From Mycolicibacter heraklionensis (GTDB taxonomy: Bacteria > Actinomycetota > Actinomycetes > Mycobacteriales > Mycobacteriaceae): a DNA stretch of 64,000 nucleotides. Below are positions 1 to 9,184 of this stretch, piece by piece (the stretch's first letter is position 1; each line of letters starts with the position of its first letter). A model generated the notes under the pieces. That model did not search any database, was not told the origin of the DNA, and worked only from the letters and a program-made list of their open reading frames with translations. The position numbers were made by a program, and so were the translations under genes. The stretch spans positions 4,840,880-4,904,879 of the forward strand of contig NZ_CP080997.1 of assembly GCF_019645815.1 (NCBI RefSeq), written 5' to 3'.

Positions 1-410
1 GCCGAGTCGTTGATGCCGATGATCGGGCAGCCGACCATGGCCACCCACTCCATCAGCTTGGCCACCTTGCGGCCGAACATCTCCCCGACCGAGCCCTGGA
101 ACACGGTCTGGTCGTGGCTGAACACCCCGACGGGTCGGCCGTTGATCCGGCCGTGACCGGTGACCACGCCGTCGCCGTAGAGCGCGTTCGGGTCACCGGG
201 GGTCTTGCACAGCGCACCGATCTCCAAGAAGCTGCCCGGGTCCAGCAGCGCATGAATGCGGTCGCGGGCACTGGGGATGCCCTTCTTCGCCCGCTTGGCG
301 ACGGCCGCCTCACCGCCGGGTTCCTTGGCCAGCTCCAGCTTTTCGCGGAGTTCGGACAGCAATTGCGCAGTGGTCTTGGGCGGGTGGGCGGGTGGGAACT
401 CGGTGGTCAC
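1..410 (-). CDS. accD4: Propionyl/acyl-CoA carboxylase beta subunit AccD4 (N-terminal part, cut by window start)
   Basis: AccD4 is the carboxyltransferase beta subunit that, with AccA3 and AccD5 partners, makes the carboxylated long acyl-CoA condensed by Pks13 in mycolic acid synthesis. About 136 codons are visible. They start at a GTG (408-410) whose bases overlap the pks13 TGA, so the two genes share a 4-bp GTGA junction. The translation shows typical carboxyltransferase N-terminal features: a Lys/Arg-rich helix with ARDRIHALLDPGSF, then DGVVTGHGRINGRPV and FSHDQTVFQGSVGEMFGRK. The C-terminal acyl-CoA site lies outside the window. Its place directly behind pks13 matches the conserved fadD32-pks13-accD4 order in mycobacteria, which supports the assignment to AccD4 over the other AccD paralogues. 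Confidence 0.93.
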   Translation of the reverse strand, partial: MTTEFPPAHPPKTTAQLLSELREKLELAKEPGGEAAVAKRAKKGIPSARDRIHALLDPGSFLEIGALCKTPGDPNALYGDGVVTGHGRINGRPVGVFSHDQTVFQGSVGEMFGRKVAKLMEWVAMVGCPIIGINDS

Positions 411-3400
411 TGCTCTCCCTGGATCCGGTTGATCGCCTCGCTCATGTGGGCGCCTACCTTGGCAATGTACGGCTCATCGATGACCTGAACGTGCTCGCCC
501 CCGATCGGCACGATCTCCAGGTCGCTGACGTATTCACCCCAGCCGCCGTCGGGCTTGCGGGTGGCGTAGGCGGGCTCGAACACGATGGCGTCATCGTGGT
601 AGCGGTCAGCCATGTACAGCGCCACATAGCCGTCGTAGGGCTGGTATTCGGCGGTGTCCAGGGCCCGGTTGTCCAGGTACGACGTGCGCTGGTGCTCGAT
701 GATGCCGCCCGGGATCTGCACCCCGCTCTGGGCCACGACGTCCATCACGAAGCGAACCTGGCCCTCATCGTCGAGCTTTTCCAGCTCCTCGTAGGGGATC
801 TCGGGAACCTCGACGTTGAAGGTGCGCTCGGCGAACCGCGCATAGCGGTCCCAACGGGCACGCATGCCTTCCTTGCTCTGGTCGATCGGCTCACCGGGCA
901 TCACCGCGTCGATCAGCCCGACGTAACGCACGTCGGCCCCGGCCTGCTTCAGCCCGATCGCACACGCGTAGGCCATCGCCCCACCCAGCGACCACCCGGC
1001 CAGCACGAACGGCCCGTCGTGCAGTTCCAGCAGCTTGGGCACGTACTCGGCGGCGCGCTCCTCGATGGAGCCCTCCACCCGCTCAATGCCGTAGACCGGA
1101 GTGTCGGCGGGCAGCCGCTTCATCAGCGGCTCGTAGACCACCGTCGAGCCACCGGCCGGGTGGAACACGAACAGCGGAACCTTGTTCGAGCCTTCGGGTT
1201 TGGCGCGCAGAGTGCGAACGAACCCGTCCACCACGCCGTCCTCGAGCTGATCGCGGACGATGGTCGCCAGCGCCTCGATGGTGGTCGCCGACTTCACGTC
1301 GTCGACGGTGATGATGCCCTCGGCCCGCTCCGACAGTCGCTCGGCCATCTTGGTCGCGGTGTCGTCGTCGAGAGCGGGCAGCTCGTTGAAGATGCCACCC
1401 GGCGACTTCCCGGTGACGATCGCCCAGGTGGCGAACGTGACCCGCTCGGCGGCGTCACGTGGTGGCACGTCGGCGCCCAGCGCCTCGGTCACCGCTTCCT
1501 GGGTGAGCACCTTGGCGGCCGCCGCGGCGGCGGTCTTGGAACTCACGCCGGACGGTCCGGAAGGGTCGGTCGGCGGGGGCGGAACCGCGGGCCCTGCCGG
1601 GTTGGTCGGCGGCGGCGGGATCGGGATGTCCGACGGGGGTGGCGCCGCAGCGGGCTCGGCCACCGGTGCGGCGTCCGCGGCCTCGGCCGCCTTGGCCGCG
1701 GCGAGGATCGCGGCCTGCTCGGCGGCGATCTCCTCGGGCGTCTGGGTCTGCTGATGCTCGTGCAGTGCCTCGACCTCGTCGCGGTGCTCGACCGCGTAGC
1801 GGAGCATCTCCTCGATGTTGTAGAGGTTCGCGTCGCGCACCGCGGTCAGCTGGATCGGCGGTATGTCGAAGTCGTACTCGACCCGGTTCTTGATCCGCAC
1901 CGCCATCAGCGAGTCCAGACCCAGCTCGATCAGCGGCACCTCCCACGGCAGATCCTCGGGCTCGTAGCCCATGGCGCCACCGACGATCGCGCCCAGCCGA
2001 TCGGCGACAGTCTCCCCGGATTCCGGGGACCACTTGGCGAACCCGGCGGCCAGGCCGGCGCCGGCGGTCAGGTTGTCGTGCAGGATCTCGGCGTCGTCGA
2101 CCGGTTCCTCGGGCTGCGTAACGGGCGTCGCAACCGATGAAGACGCCACCGCGGTTCCGGCGCCGACCGCGACCGGCAGCGAAACCCCTTCGGCCCCACT
2201 GCGACTCACCAATGCGTCGTAGACCAGCGTGAACGACTCGCCGATGCGCGAGTGCACCTGAACAGCAGCGCCGCCCGGGTGCCGGGTCAGCGTCGTCACC
2301 AGCCGAGAGCCCTCCCCCGGCACCGCCCGCTGCTCGGAGGCCACCAGAGTCGAGTCCGGAATAACCGCAGCGGCAGCGGCTTTCACCAGGGCAGCCAAAT
2401 CCGTCTCACCGCGACCGGCGTACTCGAAGACGTGCCGGCCGTCCGGCAACGCGACGTGCGAGCCGGGCATGACACCGGTGGCGTCGCCGGAGAACCGGGC
2501 GTCCAGCCAGTGCGGCTTGCGCTTGAAGCGCGTCGGCGGGATGTTGGCGAACTCCGCCGGGCTGACCGGCCCTTGGACCTCACGCGGGAACAACGTGCGG
2601 AAGTCGAGGTCGTGACCGTGCACGTAGAGCTGGGCCATCGCCATGGTCATGGCGTCGACGTCGTCGGTCTTGCGGGCCAGGGTTGCGATCAATTGGGCAT
2701 CATGGAGCCCCGCGCTGGCCGTGGTCAGCCCCACCTGCATGAGCGCGACCGGGTTCGGCGCCAGCTCCAGGAACGTGGTGTAGCCGTTGTCGACGGCGTT
2801 GCGGACCCCGTGGGTGAAGTAGACGCTGTGGCGCATCCCCTTCTTCCAGTAGTCCACATCGTGGATCGGCTCGCCCCCGGGCTTGACGTAGCTGCCCTCG
2901 TGCACGGTCGAGAAGATGCCGATGCTCGGCGTGTGCGGCTCGATGCCCTGCAGCTCGGCGGAGAACTCGCCGAGCAGCGGGTCCATCTGCGAGGTGTGCC
3001 CGGCGCCCTTGGTCTGCAGCTTGCGGGCGAAGCGGCCCTCGGATTCGGCGCGCGCCACGATCTCGTCGATCTGCTCGGGCGGGCCGCCGATCACGGTCTG
3101 GCTCGGGGCGGCGTAGACACACACCTCCAGGCCGGGGAAGTCCGCAAACACTGTCTTGAGTTCCTCGGCGGAGTACTCGACGAGCGCCATGAACCGGATG
3201 TACTCGCCGAACAGCATCGCCTCGCCCTCACCCATCAGGTGTGCGCGCGAGCAGATCACCCGGGTGGCGTCGGCCAGGGACAGACCACCGGAGAAGTAGG
3301 CCGATGCCGGCTCGCCCAGTGACTGGCCGATGACGGCGGTCGGGCGGGCGCCGTGGTGCTTGAGCACCTCGCCAAGCGCGATCTGGATGGCGAAGATCGC

Positions 3401-5731
3401 GACGTTGGACGTCTCGATGCCGTAGTCGTGCGAGTCGTCGAGGATCAGCTCCAGTACCGAGTAGCCGCGCTCGTCCTGGACGTGGGCGTCGACCTTCTCG
3501 ATCCACTCGGCGAAGATCGGGTCGCGCAGGTAGAGGTTCTTGCCCATCTTGCGGTGCTGCGCGCCGAAGCCGGCCATCACCCAGACCGGTCCGTTGGTGA
3601 CCGGGCCGTCGGCGGAGTAGACGTTGGGCTTCTGCTTGCCCTCGGCGACCGCCCGCAGGCCGGCGACAGCCTCGTCGTGGTCGTGGGCCAGCACCACGGC
3701 GCGCGAACGGCCGTGGTTGCGCCGGGACAGCGACCGGCCGATCGAGGTCAGCGGGGTGGCCCGGCCTTCTTCGCTGTCGATCCAGTCGGCCAGCTCGGCG
3801 GCGGCGGCTTTCTTGCGGGAAGTCAGAAACGCCGAGATCGCCAGCGGGATCAGGGGTTTCACCGGCTCCTCGGCAGCAAGCTCGGCCAGTGCCTCGTCGC
3901 GCAGCCGCAACGCCTCATCGGTCAGGCCGGGCAGCTCGTACTCGGGCTCGTCGCCGTAGCCATGCGAACCCTCAGGCTGAATGAACTCGCCGTACTCGTC
4001 GAAGCGGGGCGCCTCGTGCTCGATCTCGGGCTCGGCGGTCTCGGAGGCGGCGACAGGCTCTTCAGGCTGCGGCTCGCGCTCGATCACATCGCGCGGCAGC
4101 ACCTCGCGCACCACCAGGTGAGCGTTGGCCCCACCGAATCCGAAGCCGGACACCCCGGCGACCGCATAGCCGCCGTAGCGCGGCCAGTCGGTGGCGGTGT
4201 CGGCGACCTTCAGGTGGGTGCCGGCGAAGTCGATGTAGGGGTTCGGTCCGGCGTAGTTGATCGACGGTGGGATCTTGTCGTGCTGCAGGGCGAGCACGAT
4301 CTTGGCCAGGCTGGCCGCACCGGCCGCCGACTCCAGGTGTCCCACGTTGGATTTCACCGCGCCCAGTAGCGCGGGCTTGTCGGCGGCGCGGCCCCGGCCA
4401 ACCACCCGGCCCAGCGCCTCGGCCTCGATCGGGTCGCCCAGGATGGTGCCGGTGCCGTGCGCCTCGATGTAGTCGACGGTGCGCGGGTCGATACCGGCGT
4501 TCTTGTAGGCCTTGCGCAGCACGGCGGCCTGAGCGTCCGGGTTGGGCGCCAGCAGGCCGTTGGACCGGCCGTCGTGGTTGACCGCGGAGCCGGCGATCAC
4601 CGCGAGGATCTGGTCGCCGTCGCGGCGCGCGTCGTCGACACGCTTGAGCACCAGCACGCCGCCGCCCTCGGCACGGGAGTAGCCGTCGGCGTCGGACGAG
4701 AACGACTTGATCCGGCCATCGGGCGACAGCACCCCGCCGACCTCGTCGAAACCGACCGTCACCAGCGGGGTGATCAGCGCGTTGACGCCGCCCACCACCG
4801 CCACGTCGGCCTCGCCGTTGCGCAGTGCCTGCACACCGGCGTGCGCGGCGACCAGTGACGACGAGCATGCGGTGTCGACGGTGACCGACGGCCCGCGGAA
4901 GTCGTAGAAGTAGCTCACCCGGTTGGCGATGATCGAGCTCGAGTTGCCGGTGATGGCATACGGGTGGGTGATGCTCGGGTCGGACAGCGCCAGGTTCTGG
5001 TAGTCGCCGTTCGACGAGCCCATGAAGACCGCGACCGCTTCGCCGCGCAGGCTCGAGGCCGGGATGCGGGCGTGTTCCAGCGCCTCCCAGGTCAGCTCGA
5101 GCGCCATCCGCTGCTGCGGGTCGACGTTGTCGGCTTCCATCTTCGACAGCGCGAAGAACTCCGCGTCGAAGCCTTTGATGTCGGACAGGTAGCCACCGCG
5201 GGTGCGCGCCTTTTTGACGCGCTCGGCAACCCGGGGCTCCTCCAAGAACTCCGACCAGCGGCCCTCGGGCAGGTCGGTGATGGCGTCGAATCCCGCCAGC
5301 AGCTTTTCCCAGGTGTCCTCGGGTGAGTTCATGTCACCCGGGAAGCGGGTGGCCAGGCCGACGACCGCGATGTCGGCGACGTCGGCGTCCCGCGACCAGT
5401 CCTCGCCGGCCGCGTCGTCCTCCAGCACCGGCTCGCCCTCGACGATCACGGTGGCCAGCGCCTCGATCGTCGGGTGCCGGAACGCCACCGTCGCCGACAG
5501 CGTCACCCCGGTGAAGTCCTCGATGTCGGAGGCCATGGCCACCGCATCACGCGAAGACAGGCCGAGTTCGATCAGCGGGGCGGTCTCGTTGATCTTGTCC
5601 GGCGACTGTGCGGTGGCGTTGGCCACCCAGTTGCGCAGCCAGGCCCGCATGTCGGCGACGGTCAGGTCGGTGCGGCTGGTGCCGCGCAGGATTGCGTCGT
5701 CGCCGTCGCTCAATTGCGGAGCCTCACTCAT
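407..5731 (-). CDS. pks13: Polyketide synthase Pks13, mycolic acid condensase
   Basis: Pks13 performs the final Claisen-type condensation joining the meromycolyl chain (delivered as acyl-AMP by FadD32) to a carboxyacyl-CoA. The 1774-residue protein has the full domain order. The N-terminal ACP has carrier Ser about 60 in LGLSSRD. The ketosynthase (about 115-540) has catalytic Cys289 in DTACSSS. The acyltransferase has Ser804 in GQSLGE. The second ACP has Ser1274 in LGLDSLM and is followed by an Ala/Pro-rich linker. The C-terminal thioesterase has Ser1581 in GWSLGG and a His near 1747 in GGEHVQV. There is no ketoreductase or dehydratase, as expected. It is slightly longer than the roughly 1730-residue M. 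tuberculosis protein, probably because of linkers. It follows fadD32 by 6 bp and overlaps accD4, so the three genes are probably one operon. Confidence 0.97.
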   Translation of the reverse strand: MSEAPQLSDGDDAILRGTSRTDLTVADMRAWLRNWVANATAQSPDKINETAPLIELGLSSRDAVAMASDIEDFTGVTLSATVAFRHPTIEALATVIVEGEPVLEDDAAGEDWSRDADVADIAVVGLATRFPGDMNSPEDTWEKLLAGFDAITDLPEGRWSEFLEEPRVAERVKKARTRGGYLSDIKGFDAEFFALSKMEADNVDPQQRMALELTWEALEHARIPASSLRGEAVAVFMGSSNGDYQNLALSDPSITHPYAITGNSSSIIANRVSYFYDFRGPSVTVDTACSSSLVAAHAGVQALRNGEADVAVVGGVNALITPLVTVGFDEVGGVLSPDGRIKSFSSDADGYSRAEGGGVLVLKRVDDARRDGDQILAVIAGSAVNHDGRSNGLLAPNPDAQAAVLRKAYKNAGIDPRTVDYIEAHGTGTILGDPIEAEALGRVVGRGRAADKPALLGAVKSNVGHLESAAGAASLAKIVLALQHDKIPPSINYAGPNPYIDFAGTHLKVADTATDWPRYGGYAVAGVSGFGFGGANAHLVVREVLPRDVIEREPQPEEPVAASETAEPEIEHEAPRFDEYGEFIQPEGSHGYGDEPEYELPGLTDEALRLRDEALAELAAEEPVKPLIPLAISAFLTSRKKAAAAELADWIDSEEGRATPLTSIGRSLSRRNHGRSRAVVLAHDHDEAVAGLRAVAEGKQKPNVYSADGPVTNGPVWVMAGFGAQHRKMGKNLYLRDPIFAEWIEKVDAHVQDERGYSVLELILDDSHDYGIETSNVAIFAIQIALGEVLKHHGARPTAVIGQSLGEPASAYFSGGLSLADATRVICSRAHLMGEGEAMLFGEYIRFMALVEYSAEELKTVFADFPGLEVCVYAAPSQTVIGGPPEQIDEIVARAESEGRFARKLQTKGAGHTSQMDPLLGEFSAELQGIEPHTPSIGIFSTVHEGSYVKPGGEPIHDVDYWKKGMRHSVYFTHGVRNAVDNGYTTFLELAPNPVALMQVGLTTASAGLHDAQLIATLARKTDDVDAMTMAMAQLYVHGHDLDFRTLFPREVQGPVSPAEFANIPPTRFKRKPHWLDARFSGDATGVMPGSHVALPDGRHVFEYAGRGETDLAALVKAAAAAVIPDSTLVASEQRAVPGEGSRLVTTLTRHPGGAAVQVHSRIGESFTLVYDALVSRSGAEGVSLPVAVGAGTAVASSSVATPVTQPEEPVDDAEILHDNLTAGAGLAAGFAKWSPESGETVADRLGAIVGGAMGYEPEDLPWEVPLIELGLDSLMAVRIKNRVEYDFDIPPIQLTAVRDANLYNIEEMLRYAVEHRDEVEALHEHQQTQTPEEIAAEQAAILAAAKAAEAADAAPVAEPAAAPPPSDIPIPPPPTNPAGPAVPPPPTDPSGPSGVSSKTAAAAAAKVLTQEAVTEALGADVPPRDAAERVTFATWAIVTGKSPGGIFNELPALDDDTATKMAERLSERAEGIITVDDVKSATTIEALATIVRDQLEDGVVDGFVRTLRAKPEGSNKVPLFVFHPAGGSTVVYEPLMKRLPADTPVYGIERVEGSIEERAAEYVPKLLELHDGPFVLAGWSLGGAMAYACAIGLKQAGADVRYVGLIDAVMPGEPIDQSKEGMRARWDRYARFAERTFNVEVPEIPYEELEKLDDEGQVRFVMDVVAQSGVQIPGGIIEHQRTSYLDNRALDTAEYQPYDGYVALYMADRYHDDAIVFEPAYATRKPDGGWGEYVSDLEIVPIGGEHVQVIDEPYIAKVGAHMSEAINRIQGEQ

Positions 5732-5737
5732 ATGGGG

Positions 5738-7648
5738 TTAAACCTCGTCGGGGTAGGCGTTCGGGCCGGTGGTGCCGCCGCGCAGGCTGCCGTCCAGGTA
5801 GGCGGCCCGGCAGGCGCGGCGACCGATCTTGCCGCTGGAGGTACGCGGCACCGTGCCCGCCGACACCAACAGCACGTCACGCACGGTCACGCCGTGGCGC
5901 ACCGCGATGGCCGCCCGGATGTCGTCGGCGATCGGCTGGTAGTCCAGCTTGTGGGCTCCCGGGGCGCGCTCGGCCACGATCACCAGTTGCTCGGAGCTGT
6001 CCTCGGGGTCGTACTTCAGCCCGGAGTGCGGGTTGTCGAAGGCCGACTGCGGCAGCTGGTTGGCCGGCACCGAGAACGCCGCGATGTAGCCGGCGCGCAG
6101 CGCCCGGCTGGCCTCCTGCGCGGAGTACTCCAGGTCCTGCGGGTAGTGGTTGCGGCCGTCCACGATCACCAGGTCCTTGACCCGGCCGGTGATGTAGAGG
6201 TCGTCCTTGTAGTAGGCGCCGTAGTCGCCGGTGCGCACCCACAAGCCGTTCTCGTCGGCGCCCTCGGCGCGGGACGGGCTGGTGCGCGACTTGAGCACGT
6301 TCTGGAACGTGTCAGCCGTCTCCTTCTCACGGTTCCAGTAGCCGACACCCATGTTGTTGCCCTGCAGCCAGATCTCGCCGATCTGGCCGTCGGGCAGCTC
6401 GGCGCCGGTCTCGTAGTCGACGATCACCGCCCACTGGTCCACGCCCACCCGGCCGGCCGAGGCCTGGCTGACCGCGTTGGGGGCATCAGCGGGCACCTCG
6501 ATGAACCGGCCGCCGTTGTTGAGCTCCTCGCGGTCGACGTAGACCACGCGCGGTCCTTCGTCGGGCGGGGTGGTGGAGACGAACAGGGTGGCTTCGGCCA
6601 GCCCGTAGGACGGCTTGATCGCCTCTTCGCGGAACCCGTACGGGCCGAAGGCCTCGTTGAACTTGCGCACCGACGCCGCCGACACCGGCTCGCTGCCGTT
6701 GAGGATCGCCCGGACGTTGCTCAGGTCCAGCGGCGGGTCGCCCTCCTTGGGCAGGCCGCGGGCCGCGGCGTGCTCGAAGGCGAAGTTCGGGGCCACCGAG
6801 AAGCACTCCCCGGTCTCCCCCTCCTTGCGCGACATCTCCTTGATCCAGCGATAGGGCCGGCGCACGAACGCCGCCGGCGTCATGAAGGTGAACTGCTGGC
6901 CCATCACGCACGACAGCAGAATGGTGACCAGGCCCATGTCGTGGAAGAACGGCAGCCAGGTGACGCCACGGTCGCCTTCGCGGCCCTTGAGCGCGTCCAG
7001 CAGCTGCACGACGTTGGTGGGCAGGTTCAGGTGGGTGATCTTCACGCCGGTCGGGGTCCGGGTGGAACCGGAGGTGTACTGCAGGTAGGCCACCGAGTTG
7101 CGGTCGACTTCCGGCATCACCCAGGTCGAGCCGACCTCGGCGGGCACCGCGTCGACGGCGATGACGCGCGGCCGGGCGTTGGCCGGGCGGCTGCGGAAGA
7201 ACTTGCGGACTCCCTCGGCCGAGTCGCTGGTGGTCAGCACCGCCGACGGGGTGCAGTCGTCGAGCACCGCGTGCAGCCGGCCCACGTGGCCCGGCTCGCC
7301 CGGGTCGAACAGCGGCACCGCGATGCGGCCGGAGTACATGATCCCGAAGAACGACACCAGGTAGTCCAGGTTCTGCGGGCACAGGATCGCCACCCGGTCC
7401 CCGGGCTCGGTGACCTGCTGCAGCCGGGCGCCGACGGCGCGGTTGCGGGCACCGAAGTCCGCCCAGGAGATGTCGCGGGCCAGGCCGTCACGCTCGGTGG
7501 AGTAGTCCAGGAACCGGTACGCCAGCTTCTCGCCGCGCAAGGCGGCCCAGCGCTCGACGGTCTTCACCAGGTTGGCGTTCTCCGGGAACCGGATCTTGCC
7601 GTCCTTGATGAAGGGGTTGTGGTAGGCGGCCTGTGTTGCCGGGGCCAT
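5738..7648 (-). CDS. fadD32: Long-chain fatty-acyl-AMP ligase FadD32
   Basis: FadD32 activates meromycolic acids as acyl-adenylates and loads them on the N-terminal ACP of Pks13. The chosen ATG gives 636 residues, matching the family length, and is preceded by an AGGAG Shine-Dalgarno sequence; the frame is open for 48 more codons upstream but that extension is not conserved in the family. Visible ANL-superfamily motifs are the P-loop-like YTSGSTRTPTGVK, the adenylate-binding region KPSYGLAEAT, WVRTGDYG, and the C-terminal catalytic Lys segment VPRTSSGKIGRR. A possible -10 (TATGTT, 7666-7671) lies just upstream of the ribosome binding site. A perfect 15-bp palindrome further upstream is listed separately. 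Confidence 0.96.
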   Translation of the reverse strand: MAPATQAAYHNPFIKDGKIRFPENANLVKTVERWAALRGEKLAYRFLDYSTERDGLARDISWADFGARNRAVGARLQQVTEPGDRVAILCPQNLDYLVSFFGIMYSGRIAVPLFDPGEPGHVGRLHAVLDDCTPSAVLTTSDSAEGVRKFFRSRPANARPRVIAVDAVPAEVGSTWVMPEVDRNSVAYLQYTSGSTRTPTGVKITHLNLPTNVVQLLDALKGREGDRGVTWLPFFHDMGLVTILLSCVMGQQFTFMTPAAFVRRPYRWIKEMSRKEGETGECFSVAPNFAFEHAAARGLPKEGDPPLDLSNVRAILNGSEPVSAASVRKFNEAFGPYGFREEAIKPSYGLAEATLFVSTTPPDEGPRVVYVDREELNNGGRFIEVPADAPNAVSQASAGRVGVDQWAVIVDYETGAELPDGQIGEIWLQGNNMGVGYWNREKETADTFQNVLKSRTSPSRAEGADENGLWVRTGDYGAYYKDDLYITGRVKDLVIVDGRNHYPQDLEYSAQEASRALRAGYIAAFSVPANQLPQSAFDNPHSGLKYDPEDSSEQLVIVAERAPGAHKLDYQPIADDIRAAIAVRHGVTVRDVLLVSAGTVPRTSSGKIGRRACRAAYLDGSLRGGTTGPNAYPDEV

Positions 7649-7750
7649 CAAAATCTCCTGTCGCGAACATACGTTCTCATCGGCTGCCGGGCGCGTCGGG
7701 TAACACTGGTGCGTTACATCGCGCGGGCCCGGGACCTCCCAGATGGTAAT

Positions 7751-7765
7751 GGGTTTCCGAAACCC
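7751..7765. promoter_or_regulatory. Palindrome upstream of fadD32
   Basis: The sequence GGGTTTC-C-GAAACCC is a palindrome with 7-bp arms and a single central base, about 100 bp upstream of the fadD32 start. It looks like a dimeric repressor or activator site. Upstream on the minus strand (7803-7819) the octamer for GCTCTTAA occurs twice in a row. The regulator is unknown; control of the operon is inferred only from position. Confidence 0.4.
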
Positions 7766-7877
7766 GACGACGCGCTGCTGCCCTGCGGCCACGAGCCGCC
7801 GCTCTTAAATTGCTCTTAATGTTAGAGGTCGGTGCGGCCCATGCCAAATCAAACGGTACCGCGTGTGACGCCGGTCT

Positions 7878-7991
7878 CGGGGTCACGAGGCGGTCCCAGC
7901 TTCGCCTCTCCTTCGTCGAGCCTCGCTGAACCGCCGGGGTCACGAGGCGGTCCCAGCTTCGCCTCTCCTTCGTCGAGCCTCGCTAAACCGC
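7878..7991. repeat. Tandem duplication of a 57-bp hairpin-forming unit
   Basis: Two head-to-tail copies (7878-7934 and 7935-7991) differ at one base (GCTGAACC against GCTAAACC). Each unit carries the arms GCGGT-CCCAGC and GCTGAACCGC, which can pair imperfectly. The block begins 20 bp after the culp6 stop and lies between that stop and the fadD32 promoter, so it could act as a transcription terminator or be an intergenic repeat of the MIRU/REP type. The remaining non-coding bases (7649-7877 and 7992-8010) hold the fadD32 promoter region and no convincing gene. Confidence 0.75.
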
Positions 7992-8010
7992 CGGGGTTGA
8001 TACGGCGGGT

Positions 8011-9081
8011 TCAGCCGTGCGGCGGATGCGGCGCGTTGTCGACGAGGTTGCGCGCCCAGTTCAGCGTCCACTGGGTGGCGGACTGTCCGTCCTGATTCCA
8101 GAAGTCGGTGGTGGCGTACATCGCGTGCACCGGCTGACCGGCGCCGCCGGCCAGCGTCTCCAGGGTGGCGGGCAATTTGCCGACGCTGAACGCCTCTCGC
8201 GGCGCGGCGCAGATCAGGTCACCACGGGCGCAGATCTCGTTGGTGCGCTGGGCGAGGTCGCCGAAACCGCCGTCGCGCGCACCGGTCATGGTCAGTCCCA
8301 TCCCGGACAGGATGGGCAGTTCATGCAGGGTGACTTCGGCGCCCTGCCCCGGCGGGGTCGGCGGCACGTCGATGCCGCTGCCCGGCCCGACCTGGCGGCG
8401 GCCGTCGGCGATCAGGGTCACGCCCAGCACCAGGTCCTCGTCGACCGGGCCGCGCCCGTTGCCGATGTCGCTGGCGACGTCGCCGGCGATCACCGCGCCC
8501 TGCGAGAAGCCCACCAGCACGTAACTGGTCAGCGGGCACCGGTCGTTCATCTCGGTCAGCGCCTTGATGGTGGCGCGGGTCCCCTCGGCCCGGCTGTCGT
8601 TGTAGCTCATCTGCTTGTCGGCCGACAGTGGGTTATGGAACTGCGCGGTGTAGGGCACGGTGTAGGTCTGCACGCGGGACGGGTCGAACTGCTCGGCGAT
8701 CGGGCGGGTGACGGTGAGCAGCAGCGCTATCGGGAACTGAGTGGGGTTCAGCGGGTCGTCGCTGGGCGACGTCTCCCAGGTGCCGGGCACCGACACCAGT
8801 TGCACGTCCGGGCAGCTGGCGTCCTGAAAGGCCGGGCGCGGCTTCTTGGTCCGCGACGGCACCGAGCTGGTCGGGGGGACGCCTTGGCCCGGCTGCTCGG
8901 CGATCGGCGGCGTGGCCGGATGACGGATCCAGATCACCACCGCCACGAGCACCAGCGCCACCACCAAGGCCATCGCGCCGGCAGCGATCCAGGCGAGGAC
9001 GCGCCGGCGGTTGGCTGGCGACTTGCGGGGCGACTTCCGGGGGGATTTTCGCGGGGAGCTGGATGTCTTCTTCTTGGCCAT
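8011..9081 (-). CDS. culp6: Cutinase-like phospholipase/thioesterase Culp6 (Rv3802c homologue)
   Basis: This is an envelope-associated serine esterase of the cutinase family, essential in mycobacteria and linked to regulation of mycolic acid synthesis. The ATG at 9081 gives 356 residues and is preceded by GAAAGG; an in-frame start 33 bp further up is less likely. A Lys/Arg/Ser/Pro-rich cytoplasmic tail (KKKTSSSPRKSPRKSP) is followed by one membrane helix (about residues 30-52) and then the alpha/beta-hydrolase domain, with nucleophile motif GFSQGAVIAG, a DLICA segment likely holding the Asp, and a C-terminal HAMYA near the active-site His. It ends in the characteristic NAPHPPHG. It lies downstream of fbpD on the same strand, separated from it by a strong inverted repeat. 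Confidence 0.94.
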   Translation of the reverse strand: MAKKKTSSSPRKSPRKSPRKSPANRRRVLAWIAAGAMALVVALVLVAVVIWIRHPATPPIAEQPGQGVPPTSSVPSRTKKPRPAFQDASCPDVQLVSVPGTWETSPSDDPLNPTQFPIALLLTVTRPIAEQFDPSRVQTYTVPYTAQFHNPLSADKQMSYNDSRAEGTRATIKALTEMNDRCPLTSYVLVGFSQGAVIAGDVASDIGNGRGPVDEDLVLGVTLIADGRRQVGPGSGIDVPPTPPGQGAEVTLHELPILSGMGLTMTGARDGGFGDLAQRTNEICARGDLICAAPREAFSVGKLPATLETLAGGAGQPVHAMYATTDFWNQDGQSATQWTLNWARNLVDNAPHPPHG

Positions 9082-9121
9082 ATCGCCTTTCACGGTACAG
9101 ATCGGCGACGGCACACACTGA

Positions 9122-9172
9122 CTCTGCGTCCACGGCGGCCCTTACTCGAACTTTCCCGCCGTGGACGCAGAG
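9122..9172. terminator. 17-bp perfect inverted repeat between fbpD and culp6
   Basis: The left arm 9122-9138 (CTCTGCGTCCACGGCGG) and right arm 9156-9172 are exact reverse complements around a 17-base loop. There is no long U-tract, as is common in mycobacteria. The hairpin lies just downstream of the fbpD stop in the direction of transcription, so it could terminate or attenuate fbpD transcripts before culp6. Confidence 0.65.
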
Positions 9173-9184
9173 CCAACGCAAGAG

